From the NCBI GenBank assembly GCA_023407175.1, contig JAEYMU010000053.1:682001-746000 (forward strand): a DNA stretch of 64,000 nt. The letters are read 5' to 3'. Source of the DNA: Bacillota bacterium (GTDB taxonomy: Bacteria; Bacillota_A; Clostridia; Lachnospirales; Lachnospiraceae). Shown here one piece after another: positions 36,597-45,263 of this stretch. The position numbers and the translations under genes are program-made. Positions within the stretch are counted from its first letter, which is position 1; each line of letters opens with the position of its first letter. Under the pieces are notes generated by a model. The model was not told the DNA's origin. It was given only the letters and a program-made list of their open reading frames with translations, and did no database searches.

Positions 36597-37295
36597 TTAT
36601 GAAATTGACCTTACATATCTCTCCGTTATTTCTCTTGGCCTTGTGATTGCTGATCCTATGACTGCCGCATGAACATTTTCTCTCATAACCTGCTTCAGAT
36701 CCTCAATCTCCCAGATGCCGCCCTCTGCAATCAACGGAACCTTAAGCGTATCGGAAAGACGCTTAATCATCGTGTGATTGGGCAGGCTGATTCCCTTCGT
36801 GTCCTCTGTATATCCGCTTAACGTTGTTCCCACAATATCAAAACCGATCTCCTGTGCATGAATTCCTTCTTCATAAGTAGCACAGTCTGCCATAAATAAT
36901 TGCTCAGGATACTTTTTTCTTATTTTCCTAAAGAAGTCATCCAATGTAAGTTTGCCCGGACGAAGCCTGTTTGTCGCGTCCAATGCAATTATCTCCGGCT
37001 TCACCTCCATTAAAAGCTCCACTTCCTTTTCCGTAGGTGTTATGAATATGGGTGAATCCGGATAATCCTGTTTGTATAATGCAATAATGGGTAAATCCAC
37101 TGCTTTCTTAATTTCTGTGATGTCTTCCGGAGTATTTGCACGGATACCTACAGCGCCGCCCTCTTTGGCTGCATATGCCATTTTTGACATAATATAAGAG
37201 CTGTGTAGCGGTTCATCCTTCAGTGCCTGGCAGGATACAATTAATCCGCCTTTTAACTGCGCGAGTATTTTATCATTTCTTTTCACTGTTATCAC
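36597..37295 (-). CDS. nanE: N-acetylmannosamine-6-phosphate 2-epimerase
   Basis: 232 residues. TIM-barrel NanE motifs: GGLIVSCQALKDEPLHSS, GAVGIRANTPEDI, ADCATYEEG, GTTLSGYTEDTKG and LIAEGGIWEIEDLKQ. It converts ManNAc-6-P to GlcNAc-6-P. No NanA (sialate lyase) or sialidase occurs in the window, so the ManNAc may come from ManNAc-containing glycans rather than sialic acid. The gene overlaps the PHP gene by 4 bases (ATGA). Confidence 0.94.
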   Translation of the reverse strand: MITVKRNDKILAQLKGGLIVSCQALKDEPLHSSYIMSKMAYAAKEGGAVGIRANTPEDITEIKKAVDLPIIALYKQDYPDSPIFITPTEKEVELLMEVKPEIIALDATNRLRPGKLTLDDFFRKIRKKYPEQLFMADCATYEEGIHAQEIGFDIVGTTLSGYTEDTKGISLPNHTMIKRLSDTLKVPLIAEGGIWEIEDLKQVMRENVHAAVIGSAITRPREITERYVRSIS

Positions 37296-38281
37296 CTTCC
37301 TTGGTGTTCTATATAGATTGGGTTAGTCCAGGCTTTTTTTCCGTATATATCTCTGCATTCTGCTCTGATATAGGTTTCTTTTCCCGTAAGGTCAAAGGCT
37401 GCCTCCCGCAGCAGATTGTTTTCTGATTTTGCCGTAAAGGTTATTCCGGCTCCTACAAAGCCGTCTGCTATAAAACTGATTCGTTCCGATGCACTGCAGG
37501 TAATATATGCTTTTCCGTCCTTTATTCCCCAGCTGTATATTTCGGGACCGGAGGAGGAATAATAATTTCCTGACAGGATCGACTCTACAATATCATCCTG
37601 TTTCAGGGACTTAGCCTTTACGACAATATATCCGCCAAATGCGTCATCAAATATACCGGCATTATGGTTATCATCCGAAGCATCGGCAAGAACACGCCGT
37701 CCCTTCCTAAGCATGATATCCCAATAGGTTGTATCATAGCCGGTTTCACTTTCGTTTTGAGTGTTATAATTAAATATTTCCAGTATCTCAAAGCCCTCTG
37801 CCGGAATAAATTCCTCTGCCTCCACTCTGGACCAGATCGGATGGTTATAGGTAACAAAACATCCCCGGCTATGTAATTCCTCGATCATATCCAAAGCTGC
37901 TTTTGCTCCGTCCCATTTGCCGTAATAAACAAACGGACCTACCTTTTCCAGGTGCTTATACTGCCTGGGCGCCTTTTGCTGCATGGCGGCAGTGCCTAAG
38001 ATTCCGTTCATATGATGGACCTTCACACATACATCATTTTCATCAAAAAGAACGGCCGATGCTTCTACTCCCGGAAGTATGAGAAAATCCGGGTCTCCAA
38101 GCTTTTCCCTGTAATCCGTAAATAAATCATGATCACTCATACATAAAAATGCGTATCCGTGCTTCTTGAATTCCTTCACCGCTTCCTCCGGAGTAAATTT
38201 CCCGTCCGAATTTGTAGTATGACTATGCAGATTTCCTTTATACCAGTTTCCGCTCTCTGAAATACCTTCCCTGTTAATCAA
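37292..38281 (-). CDS. PHP-domain metallohydrolase (CehA/McbA-like)
   Basis: 329 residues. PHP metal motifs: NLHSHTTNSDG (about 17-27), MSDHD, LPGVEAS and TYNHPIWS. A C-terminal beta-sandwich of about 90 residues (from YSSSGPEIYSWGIKDGKAYI) matches the CehA/McbA-type family. Members hydrolyse phosphate or other esters with two or three metal ions; no substrate can be assigned. Translationally coupled with nanE, so the substrate is probably part of the same glycan pathway, perhaps a sugar phosphodiester. Confidence 0.85.
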   Translation of the reverse strand: MINREGISESGNWYKGNLHSHTTNSDGKFTPEEAVKEFKKHGYAFLCMSDHDLFTDYREKLGDPDFLILPGVEASAVLFDENDVCVKVHHMNGILGTAAMQQKAPRQYKHLEKVGPFVYYGKWDGAKAALDMIEELHSRGCFVTYNHPIWSRVEAEEFIPAEGFEILEIFNYNTQNESETGYDTTYWDIMLRKGRRVLADASDDNHNAGIFDDAFGGYIVVKAKSLKQDDIVESILSGNYYSSSGPEIYSWGIKDGKAYITCSASERISFIADGFVGAGITFTAKSENNLLREAAFDLTGKETYIRAECRDIYGKKAWTNPIYIEHQGR

Positions 38282-38304
38282 ATCCTCAACCCCTTATCTT
38301 TTCG

Positions 38305-39807
38305 TTAAAATGCATGATATACAGCTTCTATTCCCACCTCAAACATTCTGCTCCATGGCATCCAGACTTTTTCCAATGAAATTTCAGAAGCGATGGAGGA
38401 TAAAAAGCAATCAATATATTGCTGTAGCTCTTCCCTCACTCTTTTGCTGATTATGCCATCCTTTTCTTTCACATCAAAGTAATTCATTCCATATTGATAC
38501 AAATCCTTCGATATATTTTTTCTGACAACGGAGCAATACCCGCCGTCTTCTATATATCGTTCCATCATAAAGCTCATATGCCCTGCCGTATTTTTATAAT
38601 GATAATAATGGACTCCTTCTGCAATTGCCGTTCCAAGTGTATTAGCCGATGTATTCCATCCCGCATATCCCGCAACCTTGTCAAGAAGCCGATTCTGATT
38701 TAAAAGCTGTATCAGCTGAAGCTCTCCGCCGTTTGCATATGCATTGTCCGCAATGGTAACAATCCTTCCTTCCGCTATTCTTTCTTTCAGAAAGTCGATC
38801 ATTTCCGGAAGATTTCGTTCTACAAAATATTCCTTTGATATGCAGGGCTGTTCAGTTGCTTCAACCATATGATCGGAAGGCGCTGTCACTGCCAGAATAA
38901 TATCTGAATTTTCATAAGAAGCCGTAAGCTGACAGCCTGCTGAGAGTACATGATACTTAATTGTAGTTTCAAGTGAACTTCCTTCATATAATGGTAGGAT
39001 AGCTCTTGAAGCTTCACTTGCATACTTCACATATACCTTGGGCTTTTTTCCGTTTATTTTGTTAACCATTCTGGATACAAGGGTAAGCGCTGCTTCGTCC
39101 GCACCCGGATACATAAGAATTCTGTCCGCAAGCCCTTCTTCTGCAATCCTGATACGAACCGTCTCCTGATCCATCGCCGCATAGCCATATGCAGCAGAAT
39201 CGTCCTGGGGTATTACAAGAGCATCGATAAAGCCTTGCTTTACATAATCAATCATTGTATAGTTTAATTCTCTGTTGCACTCTCTTCTTGATACATAATC
39301 GTTCAGTTTTTCACAATCAATTTGGTTTAAAATGTTTTTCAGCTCTTCCCTGTCACAAATACCAAGACGGCTTCTGTGAATTACATCGCCTGCCTTATGT
39401 ATCATTTTTCCGTATGCCTCATAATAATCCGGCTCTTCGTCACTGCTTGAATAATCCGGGCAGCGCATAATTACCTGAAATGCATAAATTAAGAGCCCGG
39501 GGTTTTCCTTCTTTAATGTTTTTACAAGCCCAGCCAATTCCTTCAGTCTTCCCTCCTCGGAGTAATGAATCCTTGAAGGAACCAGGCCGCCATAAATCAT
39601 CATATCAACAGAAAGTACCAATCCATCTGCATCCTTACATTCTTTTCTTAAAAACTCAGCCACCTCATTCACATCCGCCGGCTGCTTCTTATTTCCCAGA
39701 TGTTCCGGTCTCACAAGGTCAATGTCTTCATATGCAAACAAGCGATTAGGGAAAATGTAATTACAAGGTCTCTCATCTAATGGGAGTAATACAATTTTCT
39801 TTTTCAT
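38305..39807 (-). CDS. DUF4127 family protein
   Basis: 500 residues. Family hallmarks: KKIVLLPLDERPCNYIFP at the start, DADGLVLSVDMMIYGGLVPSR, and VIPQDDSAAYG. There is no signal peptide or membrane segment. DUF4127 proteins have no established function that I know of. The Asp/His-rich motifs look enzymatic. Coupling to NanE, NagA/B, GH20 and the GHL10-GNAT protein suggests a step in amino-glycan breakdown. ATG follows AAAGGG. Confidence 0.85.
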   Translation of the reverse strand: MKKKIVLLPLDERPCNYIFPNRLFAYEDIDLVRPEHLGNKKQPADVNEVAEFLRKECKDADGLVLSVDMMIYGGLVPSRIHYSEEGRLKELAGLVKTLKKENPGLLIYAFQVIMRCPDYSSSDEEPDYYEAYGKMIHKAGDVIHRSRLGICDREELKNILNQIDCEKLNDYVSRRECNRELNYTMIDYVKQGFIDALVIPQDDSAAYGYAAMDQETVRIRIAEEGLADRILMYPGADEAALTLVSRMVNKINGKKPKVYVKYASEASRAILPLYEGSSLETTIKYHVLSAGCQLTASYENSDIILAVTAPSDHMVEATEQPCISKEYFVERNLPEMIDFLKERIAEGRIVTIADNAYANGGELQLIQLLNQNRLLDKVAGYAGWNTSANTLGTAIAEGVHYYHYKNTAGHMSFMMERYIEDGGYCSVVRKNISKDLYQYGMNYFDVKEKDGIISKRVREELQQYIDCFLSSIASEISLEKVWMPWSRMFEVGIEAVYHAF

Positions 39808-39828
39808 ACCCTTTGCCCTTTCCCGGTT

Positions 39829-41982
39829 TTAAATATCTTTATAAGCACCTCTGTAAACTTTGACCGGTTTAAAATCAAATTTACCGTAATAGTCCTTTAA
39901 AATAGTCCAGTCAATTTCTATCCTTTGCCCGTTCCTTTTTCTCAAATAAAGCAGTGACTGGTGTAACATAAAATCCCCGACATGATTACCCCGGATCGAT
40001 TTTGCAATTCCAATAGGACCCAGGCCGCCGCTATGATCTTCATTTACATGTATTTTACAAAATCCCTTTATCCTGTTGTCCTGCCTATCCTTTAGCACTA
40101 TAATCTCGTGGGGATCCCCGCCGCCTTCAAGATATTCTTCCAGCTCAGCCATCCAGCGTCCCGGAAATTCCTCCTTAAGGAACTGGATAAGCTCCTGTTT
40201 TTCACTGATTTTAAGGGCTTCGGCAAGGAATCTGCCTTCAAAGGGGGCGGTATTATATTGATCAATTTTATCATTACAGGTAATATCACAGGTCAGATCA
40301 TAATGCTCATCCGTATTTATTACAAATCCACGTTTCTGAAAGAAGGCAAGCTTCTCCTGCGTAGGCGCTGGAATTCCTGAAAAAATATTATGATACTCCT
40401 GACCGACATTTATTTTACGGATTGCTTTTTCCTTCAATACCTTTTCGGCAGCCTCATACAGCTTTTTGCCGTATCCTCTGTTTTGATATTCCGGCTTTAT
40501 TAATAATGCCGTTATCCATGCACAGCTTGGAGATACTTCGTAATCTTCCCCGGATACCTTGCATAGGATTGCACCGAGGAGCTCCTTTCCCTTCCCACTC
40601 CTGATGCATAAGCTTGCCTCCGGGCAGAGCTGTTCATCTGCAAATGTACTGTTTATGAACCGTTCCTTCGACACCTGGAATTCATCCGGAAAGCATTCCT
40701 TCCAAAGGTCCATCAGTTCCGGTAGACTTCCTGCATGCAAGCGTTCGATTTCCGGCTCATTTCGGCTTTCTACAGTCACATACCTCCACCAATCGTTGTC
40801 TGTCAGATAGGACAGATCAAAGAGCATACAGCCGGCGGATTTCTGAAAGCACATGTTCACCGCCTCCGTCATAGAAGCCAGATTCTCGCTGTACTGTTTC
40901 AAAAACAGGCTTCCGACAACCGGAACAGCATTTTGTGTAACCTGGCAGGCCATCCTCCCCGAACCTTCGACACTGTACCAGTAAGCAGGCTGATTTGCTT
41001 CCCTTGCCTCCTGTTCCGTTACACAGGGATAATAGAAGCCTGACATTAAGCCATCCAGCAGCTCCGCATATCCGGTCCTCTTATATCTTTCAGTGTCAAC
41101 CCATGGGTATTCCCGGGCCTCATAATTTTTAGATGCCCAGTTTGCTCCAACCTGATAATACAATGGATACCAGGAGCCTGTGTAATCCCAGAATTCAATT
41201 TTTCCCGGCTGTGAATCCACAAGCCTCCTTACCCGTTCAATAAAGCTTTTAATGATTCCTGCCCGAAAGGTTATGAACTCACCGAAGCACTCTCCATACT
41301 CGACTTCAAGGCTTCCCCCAATATCTTTCACTCGGTAAATATCGGACGGCCAATTACACTCTCTTCCAATGAATTGCTCCCATTTCTTCTTTGTAACAGA
41401 GCTAAAATCAGAGCTTAATCCCACATAGCGGACGCGATCCAAGGTAATACCGTCAATCCCATAGCGTACCATTATTTCCTTCATAAGGGAAAGCTCATAT
41501 TCGCAAACTTCATCATTCGCAGGATTTACAAATATTTCATTAAAATCGTCGATGCTTCCGACCGCTCTGATCGGAGTATTCGCTGTGATTGGCTGAATGA
41601 CCATTTCATTCGAATGATTAAGCCCATATACCTCTGACTGCCATTCGGTATTTCGGATTGCAGGCATTTTAGGGTGTGGTTTTCCCTTATTTCCTTCTGC
41701 AAAGACGTCAATGGAAGCATAGAACCTCATATTCAGGCAACGGACCGCTTCCAGACATTCCGAAAGATAATCCTTCTTTTCAAAGGCCCCATCATATTCC
41801 GAGTAATGCGGCGCTATCTCACTTTCATAAATAGCAAAGCCTGTGGTATCCTTTACACTCAGAATTACCGAACCAATCCCTGCCGCCCTGCATTTTTCCA
41901 TTGCCTGACGAAATTTATCCGCATTGGTTATCGTTTTTTTATTTGCCTCAATTTCGATCCATACATAATAATTATAATTCAT
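39829..41982 (-). CDS. GHL10-like glycosidase fused to two GNAT acetyltransferase domains
   Basis: 717 residues in three parts. Residues about 1-420 form a TIM-barrel glycosidase-like domain: YASIDVFAEGNKG, and YGIDGITLDRVRY (about 174-186) with the candidate catalytic Asp182. Residues about 425-560 form a GNAT domain with the acetyl-CoA loop QNRGYGKKL (about 497-505). Residues about 590-717 form a second GNAT-like domain with RGNHVGDFMLHQSL. No signal peptide, so it acts in the cytoplasm. It may cleave an imported amino-glycan and N-acetylate a free amino sugar so NagA/NanE can process it (inference). It follows the two permease genes. I do not recognise this exact fusion as a named family. 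Confidence 0.8.
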   Translation of the reverse strand: MNYNYYVWIEIEANKKTITNADKFRQAMEKCRAAGIGSVILSVKDTTGFAIYESEIAPHYSEYDGAFEKKDYLSECLEAVRCLNMRFYASIDVFAEGNKGKPHPKMPAIRNTEWQSEVYGLNHSNEMVIQPITANTPIRAVGSIDDFNEIFVNPANDEVCEYELSLMKEIMVRYGIDGITLDRVRYVGLSSDFSSVTKKKWEQFIGRECNWPSDIYRVKDIGGSLEVEYGECFGEFITFRAGIIKSFIERVRRLVDSQPGKIEFWDYTGSWYPLYYQVGANWASKNYEAREYPWVDTERYKRTGYAELLDGLMSGFYYPCVTEQEAREANQPAYWYSVEGSGRMACQVTQNAVPVVGSLFLKQYSENLASMTEAVNMCFQKSAGCMLFDLSYLTDNDWWRYVTVESRNEPEIERLHAGSLPELMDLWKECFPDEFQVSKERFINSTFADEQLCPEASLCIRSGKGKELLGAILCKVSGEDYEVSPSCAWITALLIKPEYQNRGYGKKLYEAAEKVLKEKAIRKINVGQEYHNIFSGIPAPTQEKLAFFQKRGFVINTDEHYDLTCDITCNDKIDQYNTAPFEGRFLAEALKISEKQELIQFLKEEFPGRWMAELEEYLEGGGDPHEIIVLKDRQDNRIKGFCKIHVNEDHSGGLGPIGIAKSIRGNHVGDFMLHQSLLYLRKRNGQRIEIDWTILKDYYGKFDFKPVKVYRGAYKDI

Positions 41983-41994
41983 ACTGACTACCTT

Positions 41995-42822
41995 TTAACC
42001 TTTCACTGCACCACTGATGGCCTCAATATAATTTTTCTGACATAGCAGGAATACGATAATAATCGGTATAATTGAAATAACGGTCCCTGCGGCAATATAG
42101 CCGAATTTGTAATTAAAGCTTCCGTTAAGATACTGCAGTGCTGTCGCCAGCGGATATTTTTTGGGGTCCTGCAGCACAATGATCGGCCACAGAAATTCAT
42201 TCCATCTGCTGATAAAGTCAAAGATAACAATCGTACTGACGGAGGGCATAATTCCCGGCATCATGATCTGCCACCAGATTCTTGTTTCCTTTGCCCCATC
42301 GATTCTGGCTGCTTCTATCATTTCCTTGGGTATACCCAGGTAGGATTGTCTCAGCAAAATAATGCTGAACACTTTGACCGAACCGGGCAGGATAACACCA
42401 ACCAGAGTATTCAGTAAATGTACCTTACTGATAATCAGATAGTTTATAATCATACCGGCTGCTGCCGGGATAATCATTGATGATATCAATGCCCCCATGA
42501 TGATCTTTTTTCCTTTGAACTCCATGCAGGCTAAAGGATAAGCACATAAAGCAGAGAAAATAACATCAATTGCAATCGAACCCAGTGTTATGATCAAGGT
42601 ATTCCCGATATATCGGGGAACCGACAGGAATTCCATAACTCCTGTATAGTTTGACAAGGTCGGCTTTGATACAAAAAAGCTCAAATCATAGATATTCTGA
42701 CCTGTTTTAAAGGAGGTGGAAAGCATCCATAAGAAGGGTCCCGCACAGACACAGGAAATCAGAATCAGAACGATATAAATAATAGTTGTATTTATTACTT
42801 TTTTCCTTTTTCTAGTCCCCAT
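41995..42822 (-). CDS. carbohydrate ABC transporter permease (MalG type)
   Basis: 275 residues with six membrane segments. EAA loop EAARIDGAKETRIWWQIMMPGIMPSVSTI, C-terminus QKNYIEAISGAVKG. It overlaps the partner permease gene by 11 bases. No ATPase is encoded in the operon, so a shared ATPase is expected. Substrate is probably an amino-sugar oligosaccharide, judged from the operon. Confidence 0.92.
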   Translation of the reverse strand: MGTRKRKKVINTTIIYIVLILISCVCAGPFLWMLSTSFKTGQNIYDLSFFVSKPTLSNYTGVMEFLSVPRYIGNTLIITLGSIAIDVIFSALCAYPLACMEFKGKKIIMGALISSMIIPAAAGMIINYLIISKVHLLNTLVGVILPGSVKVFSIILLRQSYLGIPKEMIEAARIDGAKETRIWWQIMMPGIMPSVSTIVIFDFISRWNEFLWPIIVLQDPKKYPLATALQYLNGSFNYKFGYIAAGTVISIIPIIIVFLLCQKNYIEAISGAVKG

Positions 42823-43696
42823 ACGTCATTCCGCCTCCTTTTGTGCCATATACAAAAACAATAATACTAAGAAGTGATGTAATAACTGCCTGAACGGCAC
42901 CAATCGCAGCGGAATAACCAAATTCAAAATCAGTAAAGGCTTTCGTGTAGGAATAAAAATTCATAACCAGAGTGGCATTATACGGCCCGCCCTTGGTCAA
43001 TACATAAACGACATCAAATACTCCGACTGCCGATATTACGGAATTGAGGGAACAAAACCAAATATACGGCTTTAAAAGGGGCAATTTTATTTTCACCAAT
43101 GTCTTGAACTTATTTGCTCCGTCCACAATCGCCGCTTCTTCCAGCTCCTTCGGAACTGATTGAAGTCCTGCCAGGTAAAGCATCATAAAATAACCCAATC
43201 CCTGCCATACCGTAATAAACATGATGCACAGCATTGCTGTTTTTCCATCCGTCAGAAATCCTAACGGGCTCTTTATGATACCCGCATCCGTCAAAAATGT
43301 GTTGATCACACCGCTGGGATCAAACAAAAAACCCCACATAATAGATACTGCAACCATTGAAGTAATTACAGGAATATATATTAACGTACGGAATATTGAG
43401 ATTCCCCTTAATTTTCTATTTACAATCAATGCTAAAAGTATTGATAAAATCTGTATCACCGGTACTATGGCTACAAATACAATAGAGTTTTTAATAGAGA
43501 TCCAGAATTCAGGGTCGCTGAATGCACGCTTAAAATTATCCAAACCGATAAATTCGGTCTTTCCCAATACAGAATAATTATAAAACATTAATGGCAGGCT
43601 TCCGACAATCGGAGCAAAAACAAAGACAATTATCATGAAAAGAGCCGGTGCCATAAACAAGTAAGCTTTTATTGTCTGTCTGGTCTTTACTTTCAT
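42812..43696 (-). CDS. carbohydrate ABC transporter permease (MalF/UgpA type)
   Basis: 294 residues, six membrane segments, EAA loop EEAAIVDGANKFKTLVKIKLPLLKPYI. It starts at an ATG after GGGAGG. It lacks the extended N-terminus of the MalF-like gene at 20432, indicating a different substrate class. It is separated from the binding-protein gene by a stem-loop. Confidence 0.92.
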   Translation of the reverse strand: MKVKTRQTIKAYLFMAPALFMIIVFVFAPIVGSLPLMFYNYSVLGKTEFIGLDNFKRAFSDPEFWISIKNSIVFVAIVPVIQILSILLALIVNRKLRGISIFRTLIYIPVITSMVAVSIMWGFLFDPSGVINTFLTDAGIIKSPLGFLTDGKTAMLCIMFITVWQGLGYFMMLYLAGLQSVPKELEEAAIVDGANKFKTLVKIKLPLLKPYIWFCSLNSVISAVGVFDVVYVLTKGGPYNATLVMNFYSYTKAFTDFEFGYSAAIGAVQAVITSLLSIIVFVYGTKGGGMTYGD

Positions 43697-43715
43697 AAAT
43701 ACCTCCCTTTTTATT

Positions 43716-43775
43716 GGGAGTACTCCCGAAACGCGCCCTTACATGCATTTATGGTTGATTTTCCGAGAGTACTCC
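43716..43775 (-). promoter_or_regulatory. stem-loop after the second sugar-binding-protein gene
   Basis: Arms around GGAGTACTC (43717-43725) and GAGTACTCC (43767-43775), extended by CCCGAAA facing TTTTCCGA, form an imperfect hairpin between binding-protein and permease genes. GGGAGTACTCCC (43716-43727) is also a perfect 12-base palindrome on its own. Confidence 0.5.
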
Positions 43776-43850
43776 TGTGCCTTAAGCACCGAAAGACACC
43801 TTTTTACATACTATAGAAAGCACATTTTGTGAATAATCCATAGTTACAGG

Positions 43851-45155
43851 CTACTGCTGTAAGAGGCTGTTCACAGCCTTTTCCTGCTGATCCAAAGCCG
43901 ACTGAATATCACCGCCGCTGGTAATAACGGCTTCATATACTTTGTTTACTGCCGACTGAATATCTGACTGGCCCTCTATTCCTAAAGAATAATCCATGGA
44001 GGCCTTGCTTACTTCTACTGACATCTGTCTGGCGATACCCTCCAGGGTTGTTGTATCAGAAATGAAATACTCATCTGCACTGGCAGCAGTTGTGGAAGGG
44101 AATATCGCAACCTCCTTGCAGAAGGCCAGCTGGGATGCATCATTTGTAATATATGCCGCAAATTTTATTGCTTCTTCATGGTTTTTACTTTTTTCCGGTA
44201 TAACAAGATTCATAAGAGCATTCTGGCTTAATCCGGTGCTTCCTGTAAGAGGTGCAGCAATACCGATGTTTTCATAAACATCCGGCGCTTCATCCTTAAT
44301 TCTTGATAAAGTTGAACCTGATGAGCTTATGATTGCCAATTTACCTGTTTCAAATAATTTTAATTCAGTATCCCAGCTACCCCAGTTTGTTTTAGGCAGA
44401 TAATCCGCATCTGTCATAGCCTTGTAATTTTGAAGCAGAGTGACTGTAGCCGGGGTATTAAATGCAGCCGCTGTTTTGTCATCAGTTAAGATCGGAATAT
44501 CCTCCTGGAATAACATGTTAAAAAACTCGGACGGATTAAAAAGATAAGCTCCGGTAGTGTCCTTCATTGTTTTTGCCATATCAAAGGATGCCTGGTAATT
44601 TGTAGGGATCTCCGTTATACCCGCTTCTTCAAACAGCGCCTTATTATAGAACATTATGCTGGGTGATGCATACCACGGAAATGCATAAACCGAATCACCG
44701 ATTTTTGCAGAATTATATAAGCTTTCCACATAAATGCTCTTTTGCTCGTCCGTTGCTTCCGCATTCAAATCAACCAGAGCGCCCTTTCCCGCAAGTGTTA
44801 ATGCCATCTGTGTATTTAAGTTAACAACATCCGGTGCTGTTCCGCCTGCCGCAGCCGTAACTAATTTTTGCTGAATGGAATCATATGGAAGATCCGTCCA
44901 ATTAACTGTTACATTCGGATTTGCCGCCTCATAATCAGCAATCAATCCATTAAAGAAATCTGTAAATGTAGGTTGAAGCGAAATCGTCCAAAATTCAATG
45001 GTAACCGGTTCTGCGCTTGCCGAGGAATCATCCGGGGCATTTGTCGCGCCCTCTGTCACCTTTACTGTGTCATCACCCTCCGTTTTACTTGCGCAGCCGC
45101 CCAGTAAACTGGCTGCAAAAATCAGTACCAGGCATAAGCTCATTACTTTTTTCAT
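43851..45155 (-). CDS. extracellular sugar-binding lipoprotein
   Basis: 434 residues. Lipoprotein signal with lipobox SLLGGC, an Asp/Thr/Ser linker, then a family 1 solute-binding domain: IEFWTISLQPTFTDFFNGLIADYEAANP, IGDSVYAFPWYASPSIMFYNKALFEEAG. It is anchored outside and delivers glycan to the two permeases encoded downstream. RBS GGAGGA. Second gene of the amino-sugar operon; probably made in excess over the permeases because of the following stem-loop. Confidence 0.92.
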   Translation of the reverse strand: MKKVMSLCLVLIFAASLLGGCASKTEGDDTVKVTEGATNAPDDSSASAEPVTIEFWTISLQPTFTDFFNGLIADYEAANPNVTVNWTDLPYDSIQQKLVTAAAGGTAPDVVNLNTQMALTLAGKGALVDLNAEATDEQKSIYVESLYNSAKIGDSVYAFPWYASPSIMFYNKALFEEAGITEIPTNYQASFDMAKTMKDTTGAYLFNPSEFFNMLFQEDIPILTDDKTAAAFNTPATVTLLQNYKAMTDADYLPKTNWGSWDTELKLFETGKLAIISSSGSTLSRIKDEAPDVYENIGIAAPLTGSTGLSQNALMNLVIPEKSKNHEEAIKFAAYITNDASQLAFCKEVAIFPSTTAASADEYFISDTTTLEGIARQMSVEVSKASMDYSLGIEGQSDIQSAVNKVYEAVITSGGDIQSALDQQEKAVNSLLQQ

Positions 45156-45263
45156 ATATTTATCCTCCTTTAATTAAAAATATGGATAATTGCGAAACCG
45201 TACCGCTTTTGCAATTTCCTGTTAAAAAATATATAACAAGCAGATAATCTGCGCTGTTATCCC

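Noticed and set aside
36061..36672. Open frame of 203 codons on the plus strand
   Set aside because: It is antisense to nagB and nanE, which are unambiguous; the frame is a by-product of their codon use.
41674..42045. Plus-strand frame of 123 codons
   Set aside because: Antisense to the GHL10-GNAT gene and permease; no independent support.
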